Assembly (NCBI RefSeq): GCF_001544795.2
Contig: NZ_FCOI02000030.1
Span: forward strand, 1 to 64,000
Length of the DNA: 64,000 nucleotides
DNA from: Caballeronia temeraria
GTDB taxonomy: Bacteria > Pseudomonadota > Gammaproteobacteria > Burkholderiales > Burkholderiaceae
Direction: 5' to 3'
The position numbers and the translations under genes are program-made. A model generated the notes under the pieces. It searched no databases and was not told the origin of the DNA. It was given only the letters and a program-made list of their open reading frames with translations. Positions 1 to 7,521 of the stretch are shown here, piece by piece (the first letter of the stretch is position 1; each line of letters begins with the position of its first letter).

Positions 1-301
1 GCCCACGCAGTCCCGATGGAGCGGTCGGCCGCGAAGCGGGCCGGAGCTATTTGGTGCTGAACCAGTGTGTTGTGCGGTGCGATGTGTCAGACCGTGCGCG
101 AGCCAAGCCCGAAGGGGTGTTTGAGGGCACTCTTTAGGCGAGTGCCGCCTGGGACGAGAGAACTACCCAAATTGCGTGTGACCGCGGGCGTATCGAGCTG
201 CTTTCTTTGGTTACTTTCTTTGCAGCAGCAAAGAAAGTGACTGCCGCCCCGCACAGGGGCAGTGCTAATAGACCAACACGAAAACGGGATCCGGCGAACG
301 A
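1..301 (+). repeat. Dispersed intergenic repeat, copy A
   Basis: Non-coding element that recurs in inverted orientation at 26961-27255 (copy B) and in direct orientation, diverged, at 27386-27601 (copy C). By-eye alignment of A with the reverse complement of B shows near identity over about 270 bp. The core at 213-238 is a perfect 11-bp hairpin, ACTTTCTTTGC / GCAAAGAAAGT with loop AGCA, followed by a GC-rich hairpin (about 241-263). It stops about 18 bp before the MFS stop codon and probably extends left of the window. There is no transposase or terminal inverted repeat. No gene is visible in 1-318. Confidence 0.8.
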
Positions 302-318
302 GTCAAGAAAGCGCGGTC

Positions 319-1716
319 TCACCCCCGCGTCCCGCGCGAAATCTCAGTCCCAGCATCATGAGCAAGCCGCGCAGTAATCGGCATGGAGAAGAACGAAAAC
401 AGCCCCACGACGAAGAACGCGGGCCAGAAATCGGACCATTGCACGCTCGCATGACCGTTCAGATATTGCGAGAGCTCGAGCGTAATCCCCGCGACGGTGA
501 CGCCAAGCCCCAGCGACACCTGCTGCACGAAGCTCGCAAGACTGGTCGCACGGCCCACATCGCGCGTTTCGATCTCCGCATACGCAAGCGAGTTGAGGCT
601 CGTGAACTGCAACGCAGGGAAGAATCCGCCGAGCAGCACGACCGCCCAGATCACCCACGTCGGCGTGCCGGGAAAGAACGTGCCGCACGCGGCGATCGCG
701 ATACCCGACAGCGCCGCGTTGTAAAAGAGCGTCTGACGGAAGCCGAAACGATGCAGCACGCGCGATGCAAGCGAGCGCATGAACATGCCGCCGAACGCGG
801 ATGCGCACGTGATCGCGCCGGACTTGAACGCCGTCATGCCGAGCCCCTCCTGCAGCGCGAGCGGCAGAAGGAAGGGCACGGCGCCGAGCCCGATGCGGAA
901 CATCGAGCCGCCGAGCACGCTCGCCTGAAACGTCGGCACGCGAAAGAAGCGCAGGTCGAGCAGCGGCTTCTCCGCGCGGCGAGCGTGGACGCAGTACAGC
1001 ACGACGAGCAGCGCGCCGGCGGCGCACATCGCATACGCGGTGCCTTGCGGAATCAGTTCGCCGCCGACGAGCGATAGCCCGAGCAAGAGCAGCACGCCCG
1101 CGCTCGCGGAAAGAAAGAAGCCGAACCAGTCGAGACGGCCCGGATGTTCCTCGCGCGAATTGGCGATGTAGCGGTTGGTCAGATAGATGCCCGCGATGCC
1201 GATCGGAATGTTGATGAAGAAGATCAGACGCCAGTGCAGATAGGTCGTGATGAAGCCGCCGAGCAACGGCCCGACCGCGGGTCCGAGCATTGCGGGCACC
1301 GAAAGATAGTTCATCGCGCGAATGAAATCCGAGCGGCGCACCGATCGAAAGATGATGATTCGTCCGACCGGCACCATCATCGCGCCGCCGACGCCCTGGA
1401 TGAAGCGCGCGACCGTGAACGGACCGAGCGATGTGGACGCCGCGCAGAGCAGCGAGCCCACGACGAACACGCCGATGGCCGTGCGAAACACGGCGCGTGC
1501 GCCGAAGCGGTCGGCGACCCATCCGCAGATAGGAATGAAGACGCCGAGCCCGAGCACGTAGCTCGTGACCGCGACCTTCAGCGTGACGGGATCGCGTCCG
1601 AAGGCGCGGGCCATTTCGGGAATCGCGGTGACAATGACATTGGCGTCGACGCTTTCCATGAACATCGCGCACGCGACGATGAGAGGGGCAATGAAAGCTT
1701 TGACGGCCAGCGGCAT
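319..1716 (-). CDS. MFS drug exporter, DHA2 (EmrB/QacA) type
   Basis: 465-residue integral membrane transporter expected to export small toxic compounds by proton antiport across the inner membrane. Many hydrophobic segments are visible, starting with IAPLIVACAMFMESVDANVI. This is the family motif in TM1 with the acidic residue that follows a Met/Ser pair. The TM2-TM3 loop GWVADRFGAR is the MFS motif A. Twelve to fourteen TM segments are expected from length and spacing. The ATG at 1716 has no clear Shine-Dalgarno sequence. It is divergent from the DUF3820 gene (122 bp between starts), and its 3' end abuts repeat copy A. The substrate cannot be told from the sequence. Confidence 0.85.
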   Translation of the reverse strand: MPLAVKAFIAPLIVACAMFMESVDANVIVTAIPEMARAFGRDPVTLKVAVTSYVLGLGVFIPICGWVADRFGARAVFRTAIGVFVVGSLLCAASTSLGPFTVARFIQGVGGAMMVPVGRIIIFRSVRRSDFIRAMNYLSVPAMLGPAVGPLLGGFITTYLHWRLIFFINIPIGIAGIYLTNRYIANSREEHPGRLDWFGFFLSASAGVLLLLGLSLVGGELIPQGTAYAMCAAGALLVVLYCVHARRAEKPLLDLRFFRVPTFQASVLGGSMFRIGLGAVPFLLPLALQEGLGMTAFKSGAITCASAFGGMFMRSLASRVLHRFGFRQTLFYNAALSGIAIAACGTFFPGTPTWVIWAVVLLGGFFPALQFTSLNSLAYAEIETRDVGRATSLASFVQQVSLGLGVTVAGITLELSQYLNGHASVQWSDFWPAFFVVGLFSFFSMPITARLAHDAGTEISRGTRG

Positions 1717-1838
1717 GTTGATTCGCTATCGACTCTTGGCGGCAAGAGCGGCGATTATGGCACCGATATGCAGCAATCGCTGAAGGATCGAAGCGCGCTG
1801 CGTGGTGCGATGAACATTGAACGAGGAGCAAGGAACAG

Positions 1839-2051
1839 ATGGACCCGCAGGATCTGCAACGTCTCGTCACGCAGACGATGCCCTATGGCAAGTACAAGGA
1901 CAGGCTCATCGCGGATCTGCCTGGTCACTATCTCGCGTGGTTCGCGCGTGAGGGTTTTCCAGAGGGCAAGCTCGGCCGCCTGCTCGCGTTGATGCACGAG
2001 ATCGATCACAACAATCTGCGCTCGCTGCTCGATCCGTTGCGCGGCCGATGA
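1839..2051 (+). CDS. DUF3820 family small protein
   Basis: 70-residue protein with the DUF3820 pattern: MPYGKYKDRLIADLP near the N-terminus, then LAWFAREGFPEGKLG. This family is found widely in proteobacteria and is sometimes annotated as a putative quorum-sensing-regulated virulence factor; its molecular function is not established. The start at 1839 is preceded by GAGGAGCAAGGAAC, giving a good ribosome site. It is divergently transcribed from the MFS gene and followed by the NrdR-like boxes that belong to the nrdB leader. Complete and of the normal family length. Confidence 0.85.
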   Translation: MDPQDLQRLVTQTMPYGKYKDRLIADLPGHYLAWFAREGFPEGKLGRLLALMHEIDHNNLRSLLDPLRGR

Positions 2052-2095
2052 GCCCTTGCGCAGCGCGTTTTCGCGTGAGACGGATCGTCGCGTAA

Positions 2096-2144
2096 ACACG
2101 CTATAGGTTGTATCGACGAGATTTGCAAGCACAAGATATTGTGG
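2096..2144 (+). promoter_or_regulatory. Tandem NrdR-like boxes upstream of nrdB
   Basis: Two 16-bp palindromic elements lie in tandem. Box 1 (2096-2111, ACACGCTATAGGTTGT) matches the NrdR consensus ACACAATATATTGTGT at 11 of 16 positions. Box 2 (2129-2144, GCACAAGATATTGTGG) matches at 13 of 16 and keeps the CACAA...TTGTG arms. They are 17 bp apart, about three helical turns centre to centre; 15-16 bp is usual. NrdR is the nucleotide-sensing repressor of ribonucleotide reductase operons. The boxes lie just upstream of, and box 2 overlaps, a candidate -35 element. Confidence 0.72.
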
Positions 2145-2170
2145 AAATACGAGACGTCAAATGCTAAACT
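2142..2170 (+). promoter_or_regulatory. Candidate sigma70 promoter for nrdB
   Basis: A -35-like TGGAAA (2142-2147), a 17-bp spacer and TAAACT (2165-2170), with an extended TG two bases upstream of the -10. NrdR-like box 2 overlaps the -35. Use of this promoter would start RNA near 2177 and give nrdB a leader of about 570 nt. Read by eye only. Confidence 0.45.
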
Positions 2171-2747
2171 TCGGCAACGAATTCGACGCGCGCTGAAGGC
2201 TTCGAAGTCTCGCTGAAGTGTCAGCGTCAGTGCGTATCGAGCTGATGCGAAGTGTGTTCGATCACATACGTCGAAGGTCATCGAAGATGAACGAGTGACC
2301 GCAGCAAGTGGATCGATTCTCGACACATGTCTTGCATCGCATCGCACATCGACGAGACACACTGATCGATGATCGCAGCGCGTCGCGCTTCGATGCCTTC
2401 GCGCTTCACGTCGCAGCATCGGGCCGATGTTCGCAACGAAGCGCGTCATGCTTCGCGTCACGCACGCAGCGTCGTCCGCAAAGCCTTGTGCGGCAAGGCT
2501 TCCAGAGCAGCGATGAAGTCACGCGCAAGCACGCTGCGAGGTCATGGAAGTCACTCGATCAGGACCGCTTCACACACGATTCAACAGATGTCGCATCGAG
2601 CTTCACACACACGGCTTCGAGCCAAGTGTTGTATGCAGGTAGCAACGTCGAATCTAAATCGCATGAAAACGAGAATTTTCATGAGCAAACTCTTTTATCG
2701 CTCATGAAAAGATGGTACAAACCGATCTAAATTGATGGTGAGAATTT
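2171..2747 (+). other. Long nrdB leader region, no recognisable gene
   Basis: About 580 bp between the NrdR-like boxes and nrdB, visibly less GC-rich than its surroundings. Short open frames here encode Arg/His/Ser-rich strings with no Shine-Dalgarno sequence and no family resemblance, so I read it as untranslated. The 3' part carries three interacting segments: CATGAAAA (2662-2669), TTTTCATGAGC (2676-2686) and GCTCATGAAAA (2700-2710). Segment 2 can pair with 1 (8 bp) or with 3 (11 bp), but not both. No nrdA is present. Confidence 0.6.
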
Positions 2748-3989
2748 ATGCTCAACTGGGATGACGAGACCACTGCCGTAGCTCCCTCGAGCGCTTCGCA
2801 ACAGAACACGTTGCGCAACGCTCAAGGCACGACTTTCGGTACGCAAGCAGCGCAAGCTGCTGCTCATCAAGCTGCCCATCAGACTGCGCAGGCGAACAAC
2901 ATCTTCTCCGATGGCTTCGTTCCGCCCGCAGCCGCAACGCCCTCCGCCGGCGCGATCGCCGCGCAAAGCGAAGCGCGCGTCAATGTCGCCGACAAGCGCA
3001 TCATCAACGGCCAGACCGACGTCAACCAGCTCGTTCCGTTCAAGTACAAGTGGGCGTGGGAAAAGTACCTCGCCGGCTGCGCGAACCACTGGATGCCGCA
3101 GGAAGTGAACATGTCGCGCGACATCGCCCTGTGGAAAGACCCGAACGGTCTCTCGGACGACGAGCGGCGCATCGTCAAACGCAATCTCGGCTTCTTCGTC
3201 ACGGCGGACTCGCTCGCCGCGAACAACATCGTGCTCGGCACGTACCGTCACATCACCGCTCCGGAGTGCCGCCAGTTCCTGCTGCGCCAGGCGTTCGAAG
3301 AGGCGATCCACACGCACGCGTACCAGTACATCGTCGAATCGCTGGGCCTCGACGAGAGCGAGATCTTCAATGCGTATCACGAGGTCAAGTCGATCCGTGA
3401 CAAGGACGAGTTCCTGATCCCGTTCATCAATACGCTGACGGACCCCGCGTTCACCACCGGCACGCTGGAAGCGGACCAGAAATTGCTGAAGTCGCTGATC
3501 GTGTTCGCCTGCATCATGGAAGGGCTGTTCTTCTATGTCGGCTTCACGCAGATCCTGGCGCTGGGCCGCCAGAACAAGATGACGGGCGCGGCGGAGCAGT
3601 ACCAGTACATCCTCCGCGATGAATCGATGCACTGCAATTTCGGCATCGACCTCATCAACCAGATCAAGCTGGAAGAGCCGCAACTGTGGACAGCCGAATT
3701 CAAGGCAGAGATCCGCGAGCTCTTCAAACAGGCTGTCGATCTTGAATATCGTTACGCTGAAGACACCATGCCGCGCGGGGTTCTCGGCCTGAACGCGTCG
3801 ATGTTCAAGAGCTACTTGCGGTTCATCTGCAATCGGCGTTGCCAGCAGATCGGACTGGACCCGCTCTTCCCGAACGAGGAAAACCCGTTCCCGTGGATGA
3901 GCGAAATGATCGACTTGAAGAAGGAACGCAACTTCTTCGAGACACGCGTGATTGAGTATCAAACCGGCGGCGCGCTGACCTGGGAATAA
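2748..3989 (+). CDS. nrdB: Class Ia ribonucleoside-diphosphate reductase, beta subunit
   Basis: 413-residue NrdB (R2). It houses the di-iron centre and tyrosyl radical that NrdA needs to reduce NDPs to dNDPs. Residue spacing reproduces E. coli R2 exactly: iron ligands D154, E185, H188, E258, E292, H295 and radical Tyr192. The first 70 or so residues are a Gln/Ala-rich extension absent from E. coli R2. The start ATG follows GGTGAG. Usually nrdB is paired with nrdA, but none lies in this window. Regulation is probably by NrdR through the boxes at 2096-2144 and perhaps by the RNA structures just upstream. Confidence 0.96.
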   Translation: MLNWDDETTAVAPSSASQQNTLRNAQGTTFGTQAAQAAAHQAAHQTAQANNIFSDGFVPPAAATPSAGAIAAQSEARVNVADKRIINGQTDVNQLVPFKYKWAWEKYLAGCANHWMPQEVNMSRDIALWKDPNGLSDDERRIVKRNLGFFVTADSLAANNIVLGTYRHITAPECRQFLLRQAFEEAIHTHAYQYIVESLGLDESEIFNAYHEVKSIRDKDEFLIPFINTLTDPAFTTGTLEADQKLLKSLIVFACIMEGLFFYVGFTQILALGRQNKMTGAAEQYQYILRDESMHCNFGIDLINQIKLEEPQLWTAEFKAEIRELFKQAVDLEYRYAEDTMPRGVLGLNASMFKSYLRFICNRRCQQIGLDPLFPNEENPFPWMSEMIDLKKERNFFETRVIEYQTGGALTWE

Positions 3990-4456
3990 TAAAAATCCAG
4001 GACGTGTTGCAGACGAAATCGATGGGACGGACGGGCAGCAGCGTGTCGCTCACGCGCGCCCGGCCGACAAGGTTTAGGAGAACGGTCGCCTGATGCAAAG
4101 TGCGCCTATTGGCTTGACGCGCCGAATTTCGGCCCGAACAGAAGACAGGCGTTTTGCAATCCCCGCATGGGGATGGGCAAACTTCCCCCCGGAAAATGCC
4201 AGCGGCAAGCTCGCTGGCTCGATCAAGCGATGGCCGGCGCCGCTCAAGGGCGGTGCTGACTCAATTTGGCGCGCGGTGCCTCGGGGCACGGCGCGCCTTG
4301 CCGTATTCATTAGCGTAAGCAGGTGGGATCAGCGTACGCCGATGAATAATCCGCTTCGTAGCGTGCGTTATAGAGAAGGCGACACGTGGGAAGCGGGTTT
4401 TGACGAAGGGTGTTGTTTGAACTGACTCTCATCTGAAAACCTGAAGGAGAAAAATC
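3990..4456. other. nrdB-histone intergenic region with a strong hairpin
   Basis: 467 bp without a supported gene. The notable element is a 13-bp stem with one mismatch at 4268-4297 (GGCGCGCGGTGCC, loop TCGG, GGCACGGCGCGCC). It has no T-run, so it is not a standard terminator. A ribosome site for the histone-like gene (GAAGGAG) ends the region. Confidence 0.5.
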
Positions 4457-5116
4457 ATGGCAGTTGCCAAGAAAAAACCCGCGGCGAAGAAGGCTGCAGC
4501 AAAGAAAGTCACCGCCAAGAAGGCTGCACCGGCCAAGAAGGTCGCCGCCAAGAAGGTCGCTGTGAAGAAGGTCGCGGCGAAGAAAGTAGCGGCGAAGAAG
4601 GTCGCAGCGAAGAAGGTTGCGGCAAAGAAAGTGGCAACCAAGAAAGTCGCTGCAAAGAAAGTAGCGGCGAAGAAGGTTGCAGCGAAGAAGGTCGCAGCCA
4701 AGAAGGCGCCTGCGAAGAAGGCCGCAGCGAAGAAAGTCGCGACCAAGAAAGTAGCGGCGAAGAAGGTTGCAGCGAAGAAGGTCGCAGCCAAGAAGGCGCC
4801 TGCGAAGAAGGCCGCGGCGAAGAAGGCGCCCGCGAAGAAGGCCGCAGCGAAGAAGGCCGCTGCGAAAAAGGCTCCCGCGAAAAAGGCTGCTGCGAAGACC
4901 GCAGCCGCTGCGCCTGCGCCTGCTCCTGCTGCGAAAAAAGCCCCCGCGAAAAAGGCTCCGGCCAAGAAGGCCGCTGCTGCGAAGAAGACTACGGCTGCCG
5001 CTCCTGCAACGACGGCAACGACCGTATCGGCGCCTGCTCCGGCTCCGGCCGCTGCGGTCAAGACGGCGTTGAACCCGGCAGCGGCATGGCCGTTCCCGAC
5101 GGGCAGCCGTCCGTAA
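4457..5116 (+). CDS. Histone H1-like Ala/Lys repeat DNA-binding protein
   Basis: 219-residue, extremely basic protein made almost entirely of AAKK-type repeats (AAKKVAAKKV..., then APAKKAAAKK...). It resembles the C-terminal tail of eukaryotic H1 and bacterial Hc2/AlgP/BpH proteins. The last 60 residues become Ala/Pro-rich (APAPAPAAKK, then PATTATTVSAPAPAPA). Such proteins bind DNA non-specifically and help compact the nucleoid. The start follows GAAGGAGAAAAATC. Internally it contains an exact 71-bp direct repeat (4655-4725 and 4745-4815, 90-bp period). It follows nrdB on the same strand at 467 bp, so it probably has its own promoter. Confidence 0.9.
   Translation: MAVAKKKPAAKKAAAKKVTAKKAAPAKKVAAKKVAVKKVAAKKVAAKKVAAKKVAAKKVATKKVAAKKVAAKKVAAKKVAAKKAPAKKAAAKKVATKKVAAKKVAAKKVAAKKAPAKKAAAKKAPAKKAAAKKAAAKKAPAKKAAAKTAAAAPAPAPAAKKAPAKKAPAKKAAAAKKTTAAAPATTATTVSAPAPAPAAAVKTALNPAAAWPFPTGSRP
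4655..4815 (+). repeat. Exact 71-bp direct repeat inside the histone-like gene
   Basis: Bases 4655-4725 recur unchanged at 4745-4815, a 90-bp (30-codon) period within a wider imperfect AAGAAGG-rich array. The period is a multiple of three, so gain or loss of a unit keeps the reading frame and would only lengthen or shorten the basic repeat domain. Confidence 0.85.
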
Positions 5117-5163
5117 GCGCTCGCAGTAGGCAGCACCCAGGCACAGTGCGCTGTGCCCTTAGT

Positions 5164-5220
5164 CCGGGTAAGCCTACCCGGCCTGAACCCGTCGCCAGGG
5201 CAACCCGGCGGCGGGTTTTT
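5164..5220 (+). terminator. Terminator after the histone-like gene
   Basis: Two consecutive hairpins: CCGGGTA / TACCCGG (5164-5181, loop AGCC), then AACCCG / CGGGTT (5202-5217, loop GCGG) running into TTTTT. The second has the form of a Rho-independent terminator. Confidence 0.8.
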
Positions 5221-5271
5221 CGTTTCGGCGAACGAATTGCATCGCGGACTCGCCGCCCGCTCGCGATGCGC

Positions 5272-5309
5272 AAAGAAAAAGCGCATGCATCTTTCGACAC
5301 ATGCGCTTT
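5272..5309 (-). terminator. Terminator of the minus-strand lipoprotein block
   Basis: Ten-bp stem AAAGCGCATG (5278-5287) / CATGCGCTTT (5300-5309). On the minus strand it runs into TTTTTCTTTG, placing it just after the lipoprotein gene that ends at 5351. Confidence 0.75.
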
Positions 5310-5350
5310 CTCGCGACGATGCGGCGCTATTCGTCCGCTGAATGCGCCGG

Positions 5351-5830
5351 TCAGTGAGTGACGCGCGTGACGCCGCCGCTCGACAACAGCCGCACTCGCT
5401 CGCCCGCCTGGAACACTTCGCCGTTAGCGGTCTGCGTGATCGCTCGCATGTCGCCGTTATCGAGGCGCACGGTGATCTCCAGGCCGTTCTTCATCGCAAC
5501 GCTGTTCTCGACCGCGTTACCGGCGACGGCGCCCGCCAGCCCGCCGATGATGCCCGCGATGATCGAGCCGTTGCCGCCGCCGATCGCGCTTGCCGCCGCG
5601 ACGCCGCCGAGCGCGCCGCCGCCGATTGTGCCGAGGCCCGTAGGCTGGCCGTTGTTCGAACTGATCTTCACGCCGCGCACGCTTTCGACGGTCGCCATGC
5701 GCACCGTTTCCTCACGCTGCGCCTGCGACGCCGTGTAGACGTCCGAAGAACTGCTGTTGTAGGCGCAGCCCGTCAGCGCCACCGAGCCGACGAGCGCCAT
5801 GGCCAGCGCGATACGACTTACCGTTTTCAT
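5351..5830 (-). CDS. Glycine-zipper outer membrane lipoprotein (SlyB/Pcp-like)
   Basis: 159 residues. The N-terminus is a lipoprotein signal peptide with lipobox ALTGC (Cys22), so the mature protein should be lipid-anchored in the outer membrane. A Gly/Ala-rich double-helix hairpin in the middle (GLGTIGGGALGGVAAASAIG..., then IIAGIIGGLAGAVAGNAVE) is the 2TM glycine-zipper seen in SlyB and PcpL proteins. The C-terminal part is a small beta domain (EITVRLDNGDMRAI). Its role is probably envelope integrity. It lies 16 bp downstream of the PfkB gene on the same strand, possibly co-transcribed, and is followed by a clear terminator. Confidence 0.88.
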   Translation of the reverse strand: MKTVSRIALAMALVGSVALTGCAYNSSSSDVYTASQAQREETVRMATVESVRGVKISSNNGQPTGLGTIGGGALGGVAAASAIGGGNGSIIAGIIGGLAGAVAGNAVENSVAMKNGLEITVRLDNGDMRAITQTANGEVFQAGERVRLLSSGGVTRVTH

Positions 5831-5846
5831 CCCTTCACTCCATCAA

Positions 5847-6785
5847 TCAGAACAGGCTGCTTCCGAAAGCCTGCTTGAAACGCTCTTCGATTTCGACGCG
5901 CGTCGGCGCGTAGGTTTGCGGTCCCTGATGTTCGATTTTCAGCGAACCCATCAGACTTGCGAGACGCCCCGTTTTCTCCCAGCCAAGCTTGTTCTCGATG
6001 CCGTACAGGAGGCCGCCGCGGAATGCGTCGCCGCAGCCGGTCGGATCGACCACCTGGCGCGCCGCCACGACGGGAATTTCAGATACGCCGTCTTCATGAT
6101 AGATCTGCGCGCCGTGCTCGCCACGCGTCACCACGAGCGCATCGACGCGGCGCTTGATGTCTTCCATCGACCAGCCGGTCTTATTGCTCAACAACTTGGC
6201 TTCGTAATCGTTGACCGCCACGTAGGTGGCGAGTTCAATCATGCGACAAAGTTCCACACTTTCGAGAATCGGCAATCCCTGGCCCGGATCGAACACGAAC
6301 GGCACGCCCGCGCGCGCCAGTCCCTCGGCGTGCTCGCGCATGCCTTGCGCGCCGTCGGGCGCGACGATGCCGAGCGAGATGCCCTGCGCTTCGTCGGCGC
6401 GGTTCAGGTGCGACTCCATCATCGCGCCGGGGTGGAATGCGGTGATCTGGTTGTTCGCGAGATCGGTGGTGATAAAGCATTGCGCCGAGTGCTGGTCGGC
6501 CAGCACGCGCACGTATTCCTTCGACAAGCCGAGCGCGTCGAGCCGGTCGATGTAAAGCTGCGAATCCGCCGCGCCGAGCGTCGCCATGATCTTCGGATCG
6601 CCGCCGAGCAGCTTGAGCGCATAGGCGATGTTGCCCGCGCAGCCGCCGAAGTTGCGCCGCATCGTCGGCACCAGGAAGCTGATGTTCAGCATGTGCACCT
6701 GGTCCGGCAGGATGTGGTCGCCGAAGCGGCCCTGGAAGGTCATGATGTTGTCGTAGGCGAGCGAGCCGCAGATGAGCGTAGCCAA
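5847..6785 (-). CDS. PfkB-family carbohydrate/nucleoside kinase
   Basis: 312-residue cytosolic kinase of the ribokinase/PfkB fold. The C-terminal signature DPTGCGDAFRGG (247-258) forms the anion hole and supplies the catalytic Asp253. The N-terminal signature is the NFGGCAGNIAYAL segment (45-57), a Gly-rich substrate-side motif. Close relatives in Burkholderiaceae are often called adenosine kinase or fructokinase-like; the sequence alone does not fix the substrate. The start lies near AAAGGACG. It sits between the lipoprotein gene and tpx on the minus strand. Confidence 0.88.
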   Translation of the reverse strand: MATLICGSLAYDNIMTFQGRFGDHILPDQVHMLNISFLVPTMRRNFGGCAGNIAYALKLLGGDPKIMATLGAADSQLYIDRLDALGLSKEYVRVLADQHSAQCFITTDLANNQITAFHPGAMMESHLNRADEAQGISLGIVAPDGAQGMREHAEGLARAGVPFVFDPGQGLPILESVELCRMIELATYVAVNDYEAKLLSNKTGWSMEDIKRRVDALVVTRGEHGAQIYHEDGVSEIPVVAARQVVDPTGCGDAFRGGLLYGIENKLGWEKTGRLASLMGSLKIEHQGPQTYAPTRVEIEERFKQAFGSSLF

Positions 6786-6867
6786 GGCGAACGTCCTTTA
6801 TAGATAGGGGCCGAGGAGAAAAATGCGCATACGGCGCACGGCGAGCGCATCACCGCGCCTCGTATGC

Positions 6868-6896
6868 GCGGACCGCTCTCGGTGAAAGCGGTCCGC
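6868..6896 (-). other. Hairpin between tpx and the PfkB gene
   Basis: Perfect 10-bp stem GCGGACCGCT / AGCGGTCCGC (6868-6877 and 6887-6896, 9-nt loop), nine bases after the tpx stop on the minus strand. No T-run follows, so it may be a processing, stability or partial termination signal rather than a full terminator. Confidence 0.45.
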
Positions 6897-6904
6897 CGAG
6901 GTGG

Positions 6905-7405
6905 TTACTTCAACGCGGCGAGCGCTGCGTCGTAGTTCGGTTCGTTCTTGATTTCAGGCACGAGCTCCGAGTGCAGCACCTTGTTGTTTTCGTCCAGCAC
7001 GACGACCGCACGCGCCGTCAGGCCTTTGAGCGGGCCGCTCGTCACGTCGACGCCGTAGGCCTGCGCGAACTCGTGGCCGCGGAACGTCGATGCCGTCACG
7101 ACATTGGCGATGCCTTCGGTCGTGCAGAAGCGCTTGGCCGCGAACGGCAAATCGCCCGAAACGACGACCACGACCGTGTTGTCGAGGCCGGCGGCCGCTT
7201 CGTTGAACTTGCGCGTCGAGGTGGCGCAGGTCGGCGTGTCGAGACTCGGCACGATGTTCAGCACCTTGCGCTTGCCCGCGAAGCTCGCGAGCTTGACGTC
7301 GCCGAGATCCGCGCCGACGAGCGTGAATTCGGGCGCCTGCTGGCCCGAGCCCGGGAACGTGCCGCTGACGTCGATAGGGTTGCCGCCGAGGGTAACTTGA
7401 CTCAT
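6905..7405 (-). CDS. tpx: Thiol peroxidase (atypical 2-Cys peroxiredoxin)
   Basis: 166 residues. Reduces hydrogen peroxide and alkyl hydroperoxides using thioredoxin. Peroxidatic Cys60 lies in SLDTPTCATS and resolving Cys94 in KRFCTTEG, the same spacing as E. coli Tpx (61/95). The N-terminal GGNPIDVSG hairpin is typical of the family. The same reading frame stays open far upstream, through the DUF3426 gene, but the ATG at 7405 has a Shine-Dalgarno sequence (CTGGAG) and matches the family start. Minus strand, 116 bp after the zinc-ribbon gene. Confidence 0.95.
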   Translation of the reverse strand: MSQVTLGGNPIDVSGTFPGSGQQAPEFTLVGADLGDVKLASFAGKRKVLNIVPSLDTPTCATSTRKFNEAAAGLDNTVVVVVSGDLPFAAKRFCTTEGIANVVTASTFRGHEFAQAYGVDVTSGPLKGLTARAVVVLDENNKVLHSELVPEIKNEPNYDAALAALK

Positions 7406-7521
7406 GTTGCGCTCCAGAGAATTGTCAGATGCTGACGGGAAATTGCGCGTGCGTGAGCCGCGAGGGCCGTGACGCGCGTCGTGTGGAAGGGGGCAGGCGG
7501 CGTTTGCGCGCCTGCCCGCCA

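Noticed and set aside
2308..2730. Two overlapping small frames in the nrdB leader
   Set aside because: Arg/His/Ser-rich with no Shine-Dalgarno sequence and no family pattern; they also cross the hairpin segments.
4457..5116. Regular repeats suspected as CRISPR
   Set aside because: Repeats are in-frame Lys/Ala codons without spacers of uniform length or a leader.
4429..5286. Phe/Ala-rich minus-strand frame opposite the histone-like gene
   Set aside because: It is the antisense reading of the Lys/Ala repeat codons; the plus strand has the ribosome site and family resemblance.
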